Shown here: in pieces, positions 1 to 5,217 of the stretch
How positions within the stretch are numbered: the stretch's first letter is position 1
Layout of the letters: each line of letters opens with the position of its first letter
Source of the DNA: an uncultured Clostridia bacterium
Lineage (GTDB): Bacteria; Bacillota; Clostridia; TANB77; CAG-508
Length of the DNA: 5,217 nt
Reading direction: 5' to 3'
Assembly: GCA_934131055.1 (NCBI GenBank)
Contig: CAKOZB010000096.1
Coordinates: 1-5,217, forward strand
Translations under genes and position numbers: made by a program
Notes under the pieces: generated by a model
The model's database searches: none
What the model was told of the DNA's origin: nothing
Seen by the model: only the letters and a program-made list of their open reading frames with translations

Positions 1-55
1 TTCTTTTAACCATATCTTTCATGGTAAATTTCATTACTGTAAAAATATCTCTCAT
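1..55 (-). CDS. Start of a probable ABC-2 type transporter permease (partial)
   Basis: Only the first 18 codons lie in the window; the gene runs off the left edge. The visible start reads MRDIFTVMKF and then TMKDMVKR. The ATG at 55 has an AGGTGA ribosome binding site at 62-67, six bases away. It begins two bases after the stop of the ABC ATPase gene, so the two are almost certainly co-transcribed and translationally coupled. A short amphipathic, basic start of this kind, ahead of the first membrane helix, is usual for NatB/YhaP-like permeases partnered with NatA-like ATPases. The permease function is inferred mainly from position and this short N-terminus, since no membrane segment is visible in the window. 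Confidence 0.7.
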   Translation of the reverse strand, partial: MRDIFTVMKFTMKDMVKR

Positions 56-57
56 TA

Positions 58-948
58 TTATTCACCTACCTTTTCTATAAAAATATCGTTTAGTGTAGGT
101 TTCTTAATTTCAAATTTGTCAATATTAATTCCGTCTGCAACAAGTTTATTTAATAATTTATGTGCTTTTTCTTCATCTGATATTTTTATAATATAGTTAT
201 TGTTTGTTTCAGTTTCTATTTCTAAATTAAGCTCTTCAATATCTTTTTTAATATCTTGTTTTACATCTATTTCTACTCTATTTGCAGGATATTTTTCTTT
301 TATTTCTTTCAGATTGCCTTGCAATACAGTTTTGCCCTTATTCAATATTAAAATATCACTACAAAATTCTTCAATCGTCGCCATTTGGTGTGCTGACATT
401 ATTATATATTTCCCATTTTTTATTAAGTTAATAATAATATTTTTTAGTATTTCTGTATTGACTGGATCTAGTCCACTAAATGGCTCATCTAATACCACTA
501 ATTCTGGATCATGTATAATTGCAGTCATAAATTGTATTTTTTGTTGATTTCCTTTTGATAATTTTTCGGCTGGCATCTGCAAATATTCTTCCACCTTTAG
601 CTCTTTAGCCCATTTGTTTATTGAACTGGTCGCTTCATCTTTTTGCATTCCTTTTAATTCTGCAAAATACATTAATTGGTCAAATATTTTTGTTTTTGGA
701 TATACCCCCCTTTCTTCTGGTAAATATCCAAATCTAACAGATTTTCTATCTACAGGCTTTCCTTTCCAAGTAATTTCTCCACTATCCTTTTTTATAATTC
801 CAAGTAACATTCTGATTGTTGTAGTCTTTCCTGCTCCATTAGTTCCAAGCAAACCATATACCCCTGGTTTTGTTAAACTAAAGGAAATATTGTCTACTGC
901 CTTTTTACCAGCAAATGATTTGGATACATCTTTTAATACTAAACTCAT
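58..948 (-). CDS. ABC transporter ATP-binding protein, NatA/YhaQ-like, with C-terminal DUF4162-type domain
   Basis: This 296-residue cytoplasmic ATPase is expected to power an ABC-2 type transporter, probably an exporter; the substrate cannot be read from the sequence. The nucleotide-binding domain is complete: Walker A GTNGAGKTT (residues 35-43), a Q-loop region reading GYLPEERG (74-81), signature LSKGNQQK (130-137), Walker B VVLDEP (151-156), D-loop SGLD (158-161) and switch histidine SAHQ (185-188). Residues of roughly 215-296 form the extra domain (DUF4162-like) found in this branch, ending in the usual PTLNDIFIEKVGE tail. Glu in place of Gln in the Q-loop together with LSKGNQQ is typical of the NatA/YhaQ group, so it is not a defect. 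The ATG at 948 has AAAGGGG upstream with about 8 bases spacing. It follows malQ by 18 bases and precedes the permease start by 2 bases, indicating an operon. Confidence 0.93.
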   Translation of the reverse strand: MSLVLKDVSKSFAGKKAVDNISFSLTKPGVYGLLGTNGAGKTTTIRMLLGIIKKDSGEITWKGKPVDRKSVRFGYLPEERGVYPKTKIFDQLMYFAELKGMQKDEATSSINKWAKELKVEEYLQMPAEKLSKGNQQKIQFMTAIIHDPELVVLDEPFSGLDPVNTEILKNIIINLIKNGKYIIMSAHQMATIEEFCSDILILNKGKTVLQGNLKEIKEKYPANRVEIDVKQDIKKDIEELNLEIETETNNNYIIKISDEEKAHKLLNKLVADGINIDKFEIKKPTLNDIFIEKVGE

Positions 949-966
949 TGCCTTTTCCCCTTTTCT

Positions 967-2286
967 CTAATAATCTTTAATTCTTTCTTCTAAATCTTTA
1001 AAATCAATTAGTTTCCAAGACCAATTTTTATCGCTTTCAATGCCAGGAATATTTATTCTTGAATTTTCATCTAATCCTAATATATCTTGAACCATAATGA
1101 TTGGCATTTTAGCTTTGCATCTTGATAGATACTGCATAATTCCAATGTTTACATTTATTTCGTAACATTCATTTCTCTTTAGGAATTCTTTTAGTTTCCA
1201 TTTATGGTCATCACTTAATGTTTTATACCAACCATAGATTGTGTTGCAGTCATGATTTCCTGGGAAAACTAAAACATTTTCCTCTTCATTATCTTTATCA
1301 TATAAGTTATCTAAATCGATTGAAAATTGTAATATTTTTTGTCTTGTGAAGCCATACTTTTTTCGCAGTGCAATGGTTTCTTCTCTAATTTCTCCTAAAT
1401 CTTCAACTATTAATTTCTCTGGACTTACTGTTTTATCTTTGAAAAGTTCATCAAAAAATCCATAGCTTACACCATCAGAGTATGAGCCCTCTCTCCCAGT
1501 TTTTCCAATTGGAATTTTGAAGAAAGAATCATATCCTCTAAAATAATCTATTCTTAGCTTATCAAACAAATTCAATTGATATTTGAATCTCTTTGTCAAA
1601 TATTTGTATTTATCTTTCTTGATGTTTTCAATGTTATATACTGGGCTGTTCCACTTCTGTCCATTTTGATTGAAATAATCCGGTGGCGTTCCAGCTTCAA
1701 AAGTGAATTTCCCATCTTTCATCTCAAAATATTCAGGATAGTATCGTGTTTCAACAGAATCGAAAACAGGATATACTGGCATATCTCCAATAATTTGAAC
1801 ATTCTTTTCGTTCGCATATTGTTTTAATTCCATCCATTGAGTATACAGAATATATTGTAAAAATAAATAGTATTCTTTACTCTCTCCTTTTTTTATATGG
1901 GCAAACTCGGCATATTTGTCTATTTCATCTATCTTTACAAAGTCCTTGAACTGATTATTTACCTTAAAATTTTCAAAAGCCTCTTTATAATATTTTTCCT
2001 TAAAATCATCGTATTTGGCTCTGTCTTTATTTGGACGGGTTTCAGCTTCTTTTATTAGTCCTTGCTCAAGCAATTTATCAAGTGAGATAAAATCTTCCTC
2101 TAAAGCATAATAGCTTACTGGTGAATATGGGTGATTATTGCACTCGTTTATCGGCAAAATCTCCCAATATCTTATGTTATTTCTACTTAATATATCTATA
2201 AATTCATATGCTTCGTATCCAAAATCTCCAATTCCATATTTACTTGGAAGCGAAAATATTGGAAGTAATACACCTTTCTCTTTCAT
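967..2286 (-). CDS. malQ: 4-alpha-glucanotransferase (amylomaltase), GH77, short divergent form
   Basis: This cytoplasmic enzyme of glycogen/maltodextrin metabolism transfers alpha-1,4-glucan segments between chains (disproportionation). The 439 residues carry the GH77 landmarks in order: GVLLPIFSLPSKYGIGDFG (5-23), YWEILPIN (40-47), IIGDMPVY (165-172), GTPPDYFNQNGQKW (199-212), RIDYFRGYDSFF (245-256) with the expected nucleophile Asp247, VEDLGE (294-299) with acid/base Glu295, GNHDCNT (343-349) with Asp346 as the third catalytic carboxylate, and QDILGLDENSRINIPG (400-415) plus NWSW near the C-terminus. All three catalytic acids are present, so activity is likely. It is shorter than the usual approximately 500 residues; the segment corresponding to the WLxDYALFxALK region looks compacted (about 113-140). 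The ATG at 2286 is preceded by GAAAGGA (2298-2304), 11 bases away. It lies 18 bases upstream of the ABC ATPase gene and 91 bases downstream of the hydrolase-family gene. Confidence 0.93.
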   Translation of the reverse strand: MKEKGVLLPIFSLPSKYGIGDFGYEAYEFIDILSRNNIRYWEILPINECNNHPYSPVSYYALEEDFISLDKLLEQGLIKEAETRPNKDRAKYDDFKEKYYKEAFENFKVNNQFKDFVKIDEIDKYAEFAHIKKGESKEYYLFLQYILYTQWMELKQYANEKNVQIIGDMPVYPVFDSVETRYYPEYFEMKDGKFTFEAGTPPDYFNQNGQKWNSPVYNIENIKKDKYKYLTKRFKYQLNLFDKLRIDYFRGYDSFFKIPIGKTGREGSYSDGVSYGFFDELFKDKTVSPEKLIVEDLGEIREETIALRKKYGFTRQKILQFSIDLDNLYDKDNEEENVLVFPGNHDCNTIYGWYKTLSDDHKWKLKEFLKRNECYEINVNIGIMQYLSRCKAKMPIIMVQDILGLDENSRINIPGIESDKNWSWKLIDFKDLEERIKDY

Positions 2287-2377
2287 ATTCTTTTGTTTCC
2301 TTTCAAATTTATTTTCTTATACATATCTTATATCATTATCAAATAGCTATCTGCTTTTTCATTGCCTATTTTAATTA
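2287..2377 (-). promoter_or_regulatory. Spacer upstream of malQ with a weak possible promoter
   Basis: This 91-base AT-rich gap separates the hydrolase-family gene from malQ. On the minus strand it holds TTGATA (2337-2342) and TATAAG (2316-2321), but the spacing is only 15 bases, so the promoter is doubtful. No hairpin followed by a T-run is visible after the upstream stop codon, so read-through from the upstream gene into malQ is plausible. The GAAAGGA site for malQ is at 2298-2304. Confidence 0.35.
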
Positions 2378-2962
2378 TTATTTTTTATAGAAATGGAAGT
2401 CACAACAATCTCCGCCATAGCCTAAAGTTTTCGTTCGTGAAAATCCTAACTTTTTAAGTTTTCCATAAGTCACATTATCTACGTCGCAGAAAAGATGGCA
2501 TAATTCTGCACAATCATTTTCTACGCAAGCCGTATGCCAAAGGCACTTCTTCATTGTTACATCAAAGTAATCCTTGCCATGTTTTTGTGTGCTTTCCCAC
2601 AAGTCAGTTTTGCGCACAACTTTAAGAAATATATTACTATAAAGGAAATAAAAGCATGGTACTTTTTCCATTTTTATCATAGATAAATGCTTTTGTTTTG
2701 CCACTATATCAATCATATATTTTTGCATATGCTTATATACATCTTCTGATGGCAATCCATCTTGTAACATAGCTTTATATAACGCTATTCTGGGAAGAAT
2801 TGTTTGAATAAGAGTTTTTCTCTGATTTTTTGATTTATCTTTTATATTTTTAATAATTTCATCGAGTATCATTTCTTGCTTATCAAATAGTTCTTGTCCT
2901 TTATCTGCTCCAAATTCTTCATTTAGAAATTCTTTTATTTGATTTTGTTGTTCTATTTTCAT
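2378..2962 (-). CDS. L-2-amino-thiazoline-4-carboxylic acid hydrolase (ATC hydrolase) family protein
   Basis: This soluble, cysteine-rich protein of 194 residues has no signal peptide. The family is named after the bacterial enzyme that opens the thiazoline ring of ATC on the route to L-cysteine, but most Bacillota members are uncharacterised and the reaction here is inferred from the family only. The recognisable part is the C-terminal half: KCLWHTAC (139-146), CAELCHLFCDVDNVTYG (151-167), and then LGFSRTKTLGYGGDCCDFHF (172-191), which matches the family's closing TLxxGGDxCDF pattern. Seven cysteines lie between 140 and 187. The N-terminal 100 residues are mostly helical and charged. I chose ATG at 2962 because GGGAGGTG (2971-2978) sits 8 bases upstream; a longer reading from TTG at 2992 would place this ribosome site inside the gene. 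The gene is transcribed from a good promoter at 3005-3033, divergently from the surface protein gene, and may lead the malQ operon. Confidence 0.82.
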   Translation of the reverse strand: MKIEQQNQIKEFLNEEFGADKGQELFDKQEMILDEIIKNIKDKSKNQRKTLIQTILPRIALYKAMLQDGLPSEDVYKHMQKYMIDIVAKQKHLSMIKMEKVPCFYFLYSNIFLKVVRKTDLWESTQKHGKDYFDVTMKKCLWHTACVENDCAELCHLFCDVDNVTYGKLKKLGFSRTKTLGYGGDCCDFHFYKK

Positions 2963-2970
2963 GTCTATAA

Positions 2971-2978
2971 CACCTCCC
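2971..2978 (-). promoter_or_regulatory. Ribosome binding site deciding the ATC-hydrolase-family start
   Basis: GGGAGGTG on the minus strand, a near-perfect Shine-Dalgarno sequence, lies 8 bases before ATG 2962. It is the reason for preferring this start over the in-frame TTG at 2992, which would add ten residues. Confidence 0.85.
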
Positions 2979-3004
2979 AAACTAGCACTCAATGTTTCTT
3001 CTTT

Positions 3005-3033
3005 TTTATATCATAAAAACAAGTTATTTACAA
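3005..3033 (-). promoter_or_regulatory. Sigma-A type promoter for the leftward hydrolase-family gene
   Basis: On the minus strand a -35 box TTGTAA (3028-3033) and a -10 box TATAAA (3005-3010) are separated by exactly 17 bases. Transcription should start near 2998, giving a leader of about 35 bases that contains the GGGAGGTG ribosome site. Its -35 box lies 10 bases from the -35 box of the rightward promoter, so the two could share a regulator. Confidence 0.7.
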
Positions 3034-3043
3034 TATGGAGTTT

Positions 3044-3072
3044 TTCACAGCCTACTAAATATTTCATAAAAT
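3044..3072 (+). promoter_or_regulatory. Sigma-A type promoter for the surface protein gene
   Basis: A -35 box TTCACA (3044-3049, five of six consensus bases) and a -10 box TAAAAT (3067-3072, five of six) are separated by exactly 17 bases. Transcription should start near 3079, giving a leader of about 45 bases. Confidence 0.7.
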
Positions 3073-3082
3073 ATTAATATAA

Positions 3083-3104
3083 GAGAATATTTTACAAAAT
3101 TCTC
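3083..3104 (+). promoter_or_regulatory. Leader hairpin just upstream of the ribosome binding site
   Basis: GAGAAT (3083-3088) pairs with ATTCTC (3099-3104), and the stem can extend inward by a few A-T pairs past a bulge. It would form almost at the predicted 5' end of the transcript and ends directly before the GGAAAGGA ribosome site. It could protect the 5' end of the mRNA or be an operator; the sequence does not decide between them. The stem is short and AT-rich, so chance is possible. Confidence 0.4.
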
Positions 3105-3127
3105 GGAAAGGATTTAAAATGAAATGA
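3105..3127 (+). promoter_or_regulatory. Ribosome binding site with a two-codon ORF overlapping the surface protein start
   Basis: GGAAAGGA (3105-3112) is followed by two start codons. The first, ATG at 3119-3121, opens only ATG-AAA-TGA, and its stop overlaps the second ATG (3124-3126) as ATGA. The site is 6 bases from the first ATG and 11 from the second, so ribosomes may initiate at the minimal ORF and restart. However, malQ in this window also uses an 11-base spacing, so direct initiation at 3124 is equally credible. Confidence 0.55.
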
Positions 3128-4488
3128 AAAAATTATTTATTATTTTTATACTTGCAATTTCACTGTTATTGCTAGGCTTTGTTTCATCTTATGCTTCAGA
3201 AATGCCTGTGTATGACGAAACCTATAATAATCAAGGTGCAATTTATGCAAACGGTACCTCAATTGTAGTTTCAGAATCAGAAGGACAGACGCTTGTTAGC
3301 TGGAATGGCGGAAGTCAGATTGTTCCAAATAGCGTAACTATCTTTGGCGGAGGCAATGGTGGGACTTTTGAATCTAGCCAGATTATTATGAATGGCGGTA
3401 TTGTTCAAAACCTTGTCGGAGGCGGGATTGGTTATACTAAAGATACGGCTTCCAAGGTTGGAACTTCTCATATTGTAATTAACAATGGTACTGTTACAAA
3501 TGCTGTAGTCGGTGGTGGCTATTTTTACGCTGAAACAGATTGTTCAAATGTTGAACTAAATGGTGGCAAGGTTTTCTCTATGCAAGGAGGAAGCATTGCA
3601 ACCGGCAAAATCAGTGGCATAAATTATTCTGTTGGAACTAAAGATGATCCAATTAACTCTCAAAATCGTGTAAATACTGCAAATGTAACCATTAATGATG
3701 GCACAATAACATCTTTGCTTTTCGGCGGAGGTCAAGGTTATTCCTATACAGGCATTGCTAACCTTACAATAAAAGGCGGAAATTTAAGTACTGCATATGT
3801 TACTTCTGGTGGTTCAAATGGATATACGGGTACTGCTAATACAAAAATCTCTGGCGGAGATATTGCTGTATTTCAATCTGTAAACAGAGGTACTGTTGAA
3901 AAAGCCTATGTAAAAGTCGACAGTGGTAATATTGATAAATTTTATGTTGGTGGAGAAACCGAAGATTCAACTGTTACAGGAACAATAAATGCTGTAGAAA
4001 CTAACCTTATTGGTGGAAATATTAATACTTTAAATGTTGGAACGAGTAACAGCCAAGAACTAACAATTGATAATGAAAAATATAGTGTAATTACCTCTGC
4101 AGATGTAAAAATTGAAAATGATAATATTGGTTCTTCAAAAATTGAAATATTATATGATTTTGATATTGATGTAGAGAGTGTCAAATTACTTGAGAATGAA
4201 ACTCATCAATTAACTTTAAATATAAAAACAACTCCTGAAAGCTATGAAAGAATTTTCAATGATGAAATTTCTTATAATAGTCAAAATCCTGAAATCGCAA
4301 CTGTGGATAGTAATGGCGTTATTACTGGCATTAGTAAAGGTTCTACTGCTGTAGAAGTTACTGTTGGAAATAAAACAAAAACTATTAATGTTGAAGTTAG
4401 AAAAAGTTCGTTCTTATTTATTCTAATTGGACTACTTTGGATTACAGTACTTGCCGTATTAGCTCTTTTATTATTATTCTTTATATAG
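3124..4488 (+). CDS. Exported beta-solenoid repeat protein with Ig-like (Big_2) domain and C-terminal membrane helix
   Basis: I do not recognise a named gene. The 454-residue product begins with a Sec signal peptide: basic MKK, a hydrophobic core over residues 4-20 and a probable cleavage site near SSYASE (21-26). Residues about 85-310 hold roughly eight imperfect repeats beginning near 85, 115, 141, 186, 212, 238, 261 and 292, each of the form short beta-strand, GG/NG/SG turn, hydrophobic strand, often GGG; this suggests a beta-helix. Residues about 348-426 match a bacterial Ig-like group 2 domain, with NPEIATVDSNGVITGISKGS (388-407) as the hallmark. A final hydrophobic segment (about 430-454) runs to the last residue, preceded by RKSS, with no LPXTG motif and no basic tail. 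The likely role is a surface-displayed adhesin or structural protein, but this is inferred. Only one cysteine (140) is present. The gene has its own promoter and stands alone, divergent from the malQ group. Confidence 0.85.
   Translation: MKKLFIIFILAISLLLLGFVSSYASEMPVYDETYNNQGAIYANGTSIVVSESEGQTLVSWNGGSQIVPNSVTIFGGGNGGTFESSQIIMNGGIVQNLVGGGIGYTKDTASKVGTSHIVINNGTVTNAVVGGGYFYAETDCSNVELNGGKVFSMQGGSIATGKISGINYSVGTKDDPINSQNRVNTANVTINDGTITSLLFGGGQGYSYTGIANLTIKGGNLSTAYVTSGGSNGYTGTANTKISGGDIAVFQSVNRGTVEKAYVKVDSGNIDKFYVGGETEDSTVTGTINAVETNLIGGNINTLNVGTSNSQELTIDNEKYSVITSADVKIENDNIGSSKIEILYDFDIDVESVKLLENETHQLTLNIKTTPESYERIFNDEISYNSQNPEIATVDSNGVITGISKGSTAVEVTVGNKTKTINVEVRKSSFLFILIGLLWITVLAVLALLLLFFI
3376..4053 (+). 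repeat. Coding repeats: about eight beta-solenoid units in the surface protein
   Basis: At the protein level units recur every 23-45 residues, commonly 26. Examples of unit cores are IIMNGGIVQNLVGGG, IVINNGTVTNAVVGGG, VTINDGTITSLLFGGG and LTIKGGNLSTAYV. The repeats are diverged in sequence, so this is an old duplication pattern and not a recently expanded tandem array. Conservation weakens toward the C-terminal units (238 onward), where GGG turns are lost. Confidence 0.75.
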
Positions 4489-4494
4489 AGGTTT

Positions 4495-4525
4495 AGTGGT
4501 TGTTGCAAATTTAGTAACAACCACT
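4495..4525 (+). terminator. Hairpin after the surface protein gene, possible terminator
   Basis: AGTGGTTGTT (4495-4504) is perfectly complementary to AACAACCACT (4516-4525), and a G-T and a C-G pair extend the stem to twelve pairs with a seven-base loop. It starts seven bases after the TAG stop. The following bases are only TTCT, so the T-run is poor, and there is none on the opposite strand; it may end transcription weakly or serve another purpose. It lies exactly where the Fic-domain remnant loses homology. Confidence 0.5.
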
Positions 4526-4527
4526 TC

Positions 4528-4701
4528 TAATGTTGCAGCAATTCTTTTATTTCCATCGACAAATACATGGTTCTTTACAATTAAATACAAGAAATTTGCT
4601 CCTTTTTCTTCAATACTCTTATAAATATCTTGTCCTCCAAAGCTCTGATAAATATTCCCTATAATTGCTTCAAGCCCTCTATTTCTTTCTACTGCAAATA
4701 T
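4528..4701 (-). pseudogene. Fic/Doc domain remnant of the RhuM-Fic gene, cut off by an upstream stop and 3' truncation
   Basis: Directly after the TAA at 4702-4704, and in the same frame, the minus strand remains open and reads a typical C-terminal Fic-like domain: IFAVERNRGLEAIIGNIYQ, SFGGQDIYKSIEEKGANF, LYLIVKN and then HVFVDGNKR (4543-4569). The last is a Fic/Doc core motif (HxFxDGNKR), with the histidine, acidic residue and Asn-Lys-Arg intact. Fic/Doc domains transfer AMP or phosphate to target proteins and occur in death-on-curing toxins and at the end of many RhuM proteins. After IAATL (to 4528) the reading changes to VVVTKFATTT inside the hairpin and then stops at 4474-4476, so the final part of the domain is missing. 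There is no start codon with a ribosome site for separate expression. The high retention of the motif suggests recent inactivation. Confidence 0.85.
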
Positions 4702-5217
4702 TTAACTTTCTGAATTAAATCTAAGCTGATTTATTACATGAATACAATCGTCATACTTTATTTTTCTCTCATCTATATTACCTTTTACTTTTTCTAGCGT
4801 TCTATGGTCATAGTCATCTAGTAAATTTAATGCTTTAGAATAATCCCCTATAACTCTTAGTATTTCTTTTGCATCATTTCCTTCTAATCTTTCATCCATT
4901 CGGTTTGCAATATCTATTAGTTTTACTGTTTTCTCCAAATATTCTAATCTCTTTTGATTTACAGCATAGCCCTTTAGCATATAGTCTTTTAAAACATTAT
5001 TAGCCCATTTTCTAAATATAATTCCCTTATCTGACTTGACCCTATATCCAACACTTAAAATCATATCTAGGTTATAATATTCTACTTCTCTTTTTACTTC
5101 TCTCTCTCCTTCTTTTTGAACTGTCGCAAATTTTGCGACAGTTGGAATATCTTCTAATTCCTCTGAAAGTGCGTTATTAATGTGTTTGCCTATAGTTTTT
5201 ACATCTCTGTTAAATAA
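4702..5217 (-). CDS. RhuM-family protein, partial at the window edge and prematurely stopped
   Basis: The frame is open to the right edge, giving 171 codons; the start lies outside. An internal ATG at 5064 should not be taken as the start, because family sequence continues upstream: LFNRDVKTIGKHINNALSEE (from 5217), IPTVAKFATVQKEG, VEYYNLDMILSVGYRVKSDK and then FRKWANNVLKDYMLKGYAVN. This is the signature of RhuM/virulence-associated proteins, whose N-terminus carries a probable helix-turn-helix-like part; roughly 30 residues are missing. Family members are common on genomic islands and near restriction and toxin genes, with no firmly established biochemical role. The frame ends at RFNSES followed by TAA (4702-4704), whereas intact relatives continue into a Fic domain, which is still visible downstream. 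It therefore looks like a nonsense mutation, for example a Glu, Lys or Gln codon changed to TAA. The product may be a truncated DNA-binding fragment. Confidence 0.85.
   Translation of the reverse strand, partial: LFNRDVKTIGKHINNALSEELEDIPTVAKFATVQKEGEREVKREVEYYNLDMILSVGYRVKSDKGIIFRKWANNVLKDYMLKGYAVNQKRLEYLEKTVKLIDIANRMDERLEGNDAKEILRVIGDYSKALNLLDDYDHRTLEKVKGNIDERKIKYDDCIHVINQLRFNSES
5119..5143. repeat. Perfect 25-base palindrome inside the RhuM coding region
   Basis: AACTGTCGCAAA (5119-5130), one central T, then its exact reverse complement TTTGCGACAGTT (5132-5143). On the minus strand it encodes TVAKFATV, a conserved stretch of this RhuM branch, so the palindrome may follow partly from codon choice. 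A twelve-base perfect arm in AT-rich DNA is still striking; a cruciform, a regulator site (possibly autoregulatory) or an mRNA hairpin are options. Confidence 0.8.

Noticed and set aside
74..81. Missing Q-loop glutamine in the ABC ATPase (residues 74-81, GYLPEERG)
   Set aside because: Glu at this position is characteristic of the NatA/YhaQ-like group, so it is not evidence of an inactive ATPase. Positions given are residue numbers, lying near 706-729 in the window.
2138..2390. Plus-strand open frames rich in Leu, Ile, Phe and Tyr that look like small membrane proteins
   Set aside because: They are shadows of malQ and its spacer; AT-rich antisense reading produces hydrophobic residues, and there is no suitable ribosome site.
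2963..2992. N-terminal extension of the hydrolase-family protein from TTG at 2992
   Set aside because: It would place the strong GGGAGGTG ribosome site inside the gene and has no good site of its own; ATG 2962 fits far better.
4281..4520. Minus-strand open frame of 79 residues across the end of the surface protein gene
   Set aside because: It is antisense to a well-supported gene, lacks a ribosome site and family resemblance, and reads like the complement of coding sequence.
4489..4530. Read-through extension of the surface protein beyond TAG (RFSGCCKFSNNHF)
   Set aside because: The extension crosses the hairpin, and there is no sign of recoding or of a conserved basic tail; I keep the TAG as the real end.
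4702..5064. A 120-residue stand-alone protein starting at the ATG at 5064
   Set aside because: The frame stays open to the window edge and the upstream residues match the RhuM family, so 5064 is an internal methionine.

Overview
The window looks like low-GC Bacillota chromosome, probably an uncultured, gut-type Clostridia. This rests on the strongly AT-rich composition, Shine-Dalgarno sites of the GGAGG/AAAGGA type, TTGACA/TATAAT-like promoters and closest resemblance by eye to clostridial protein families. TGA acts as a stop and Trp is encoded by TGG, so the code is the standard bacterial one. No RNA gene, CRISPR array or insertion sequence was found.

The left part (1-2992) is a leftward gene string: a small cysteine-rich protein of the L-2-amino-thiazoline-4-carboxylic acid hydrolase family, then a short GH77 4-alpha-glucanotransferase (malQ), an ABC transporter ATPase with a NatA/YhaQ-like layout, and the first 18 codons of the next gene, presumably its membrane permease. 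The last three are packed 18 and 2 bases apart, each with its own ribosome binding site, and look like one operon. The hydrolase-family gene lies 91 bases upstream of malQ with no clear terminator between them, so it may belong to the same transcript.

A divergent control region (about 2993-3123) carries two good back-to-back promoters, one driving the leftward genes and one driving a rightward gene. The rightward gene (3124-4488) encodes an exported protein with a signal peptide, about eight beta-solenoid repeats, a bacterial Ig-like (Big_2) domain and a C-terminal membrane helix. It is most likely displayed on the cell surface. It ends in a hairpin at 4495-4525.

The right end (4528-5217, leftward, running off the window) is a decaying RhuM-type gene. 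The RhuM portion is open to the window edge but stops at an in-frame TAA (4702-4704). The same frame continues beyond that stop as a recognisable Fic/Doc domain with an intact HVFVDGNKR motif, which is cut off just after the motif, next to the hairpin. The most interesting leads are this broken RhuM-Fic gene, the two palindromes associated with it, and the architecture of the surface protein. No clearly new biological system is visible.
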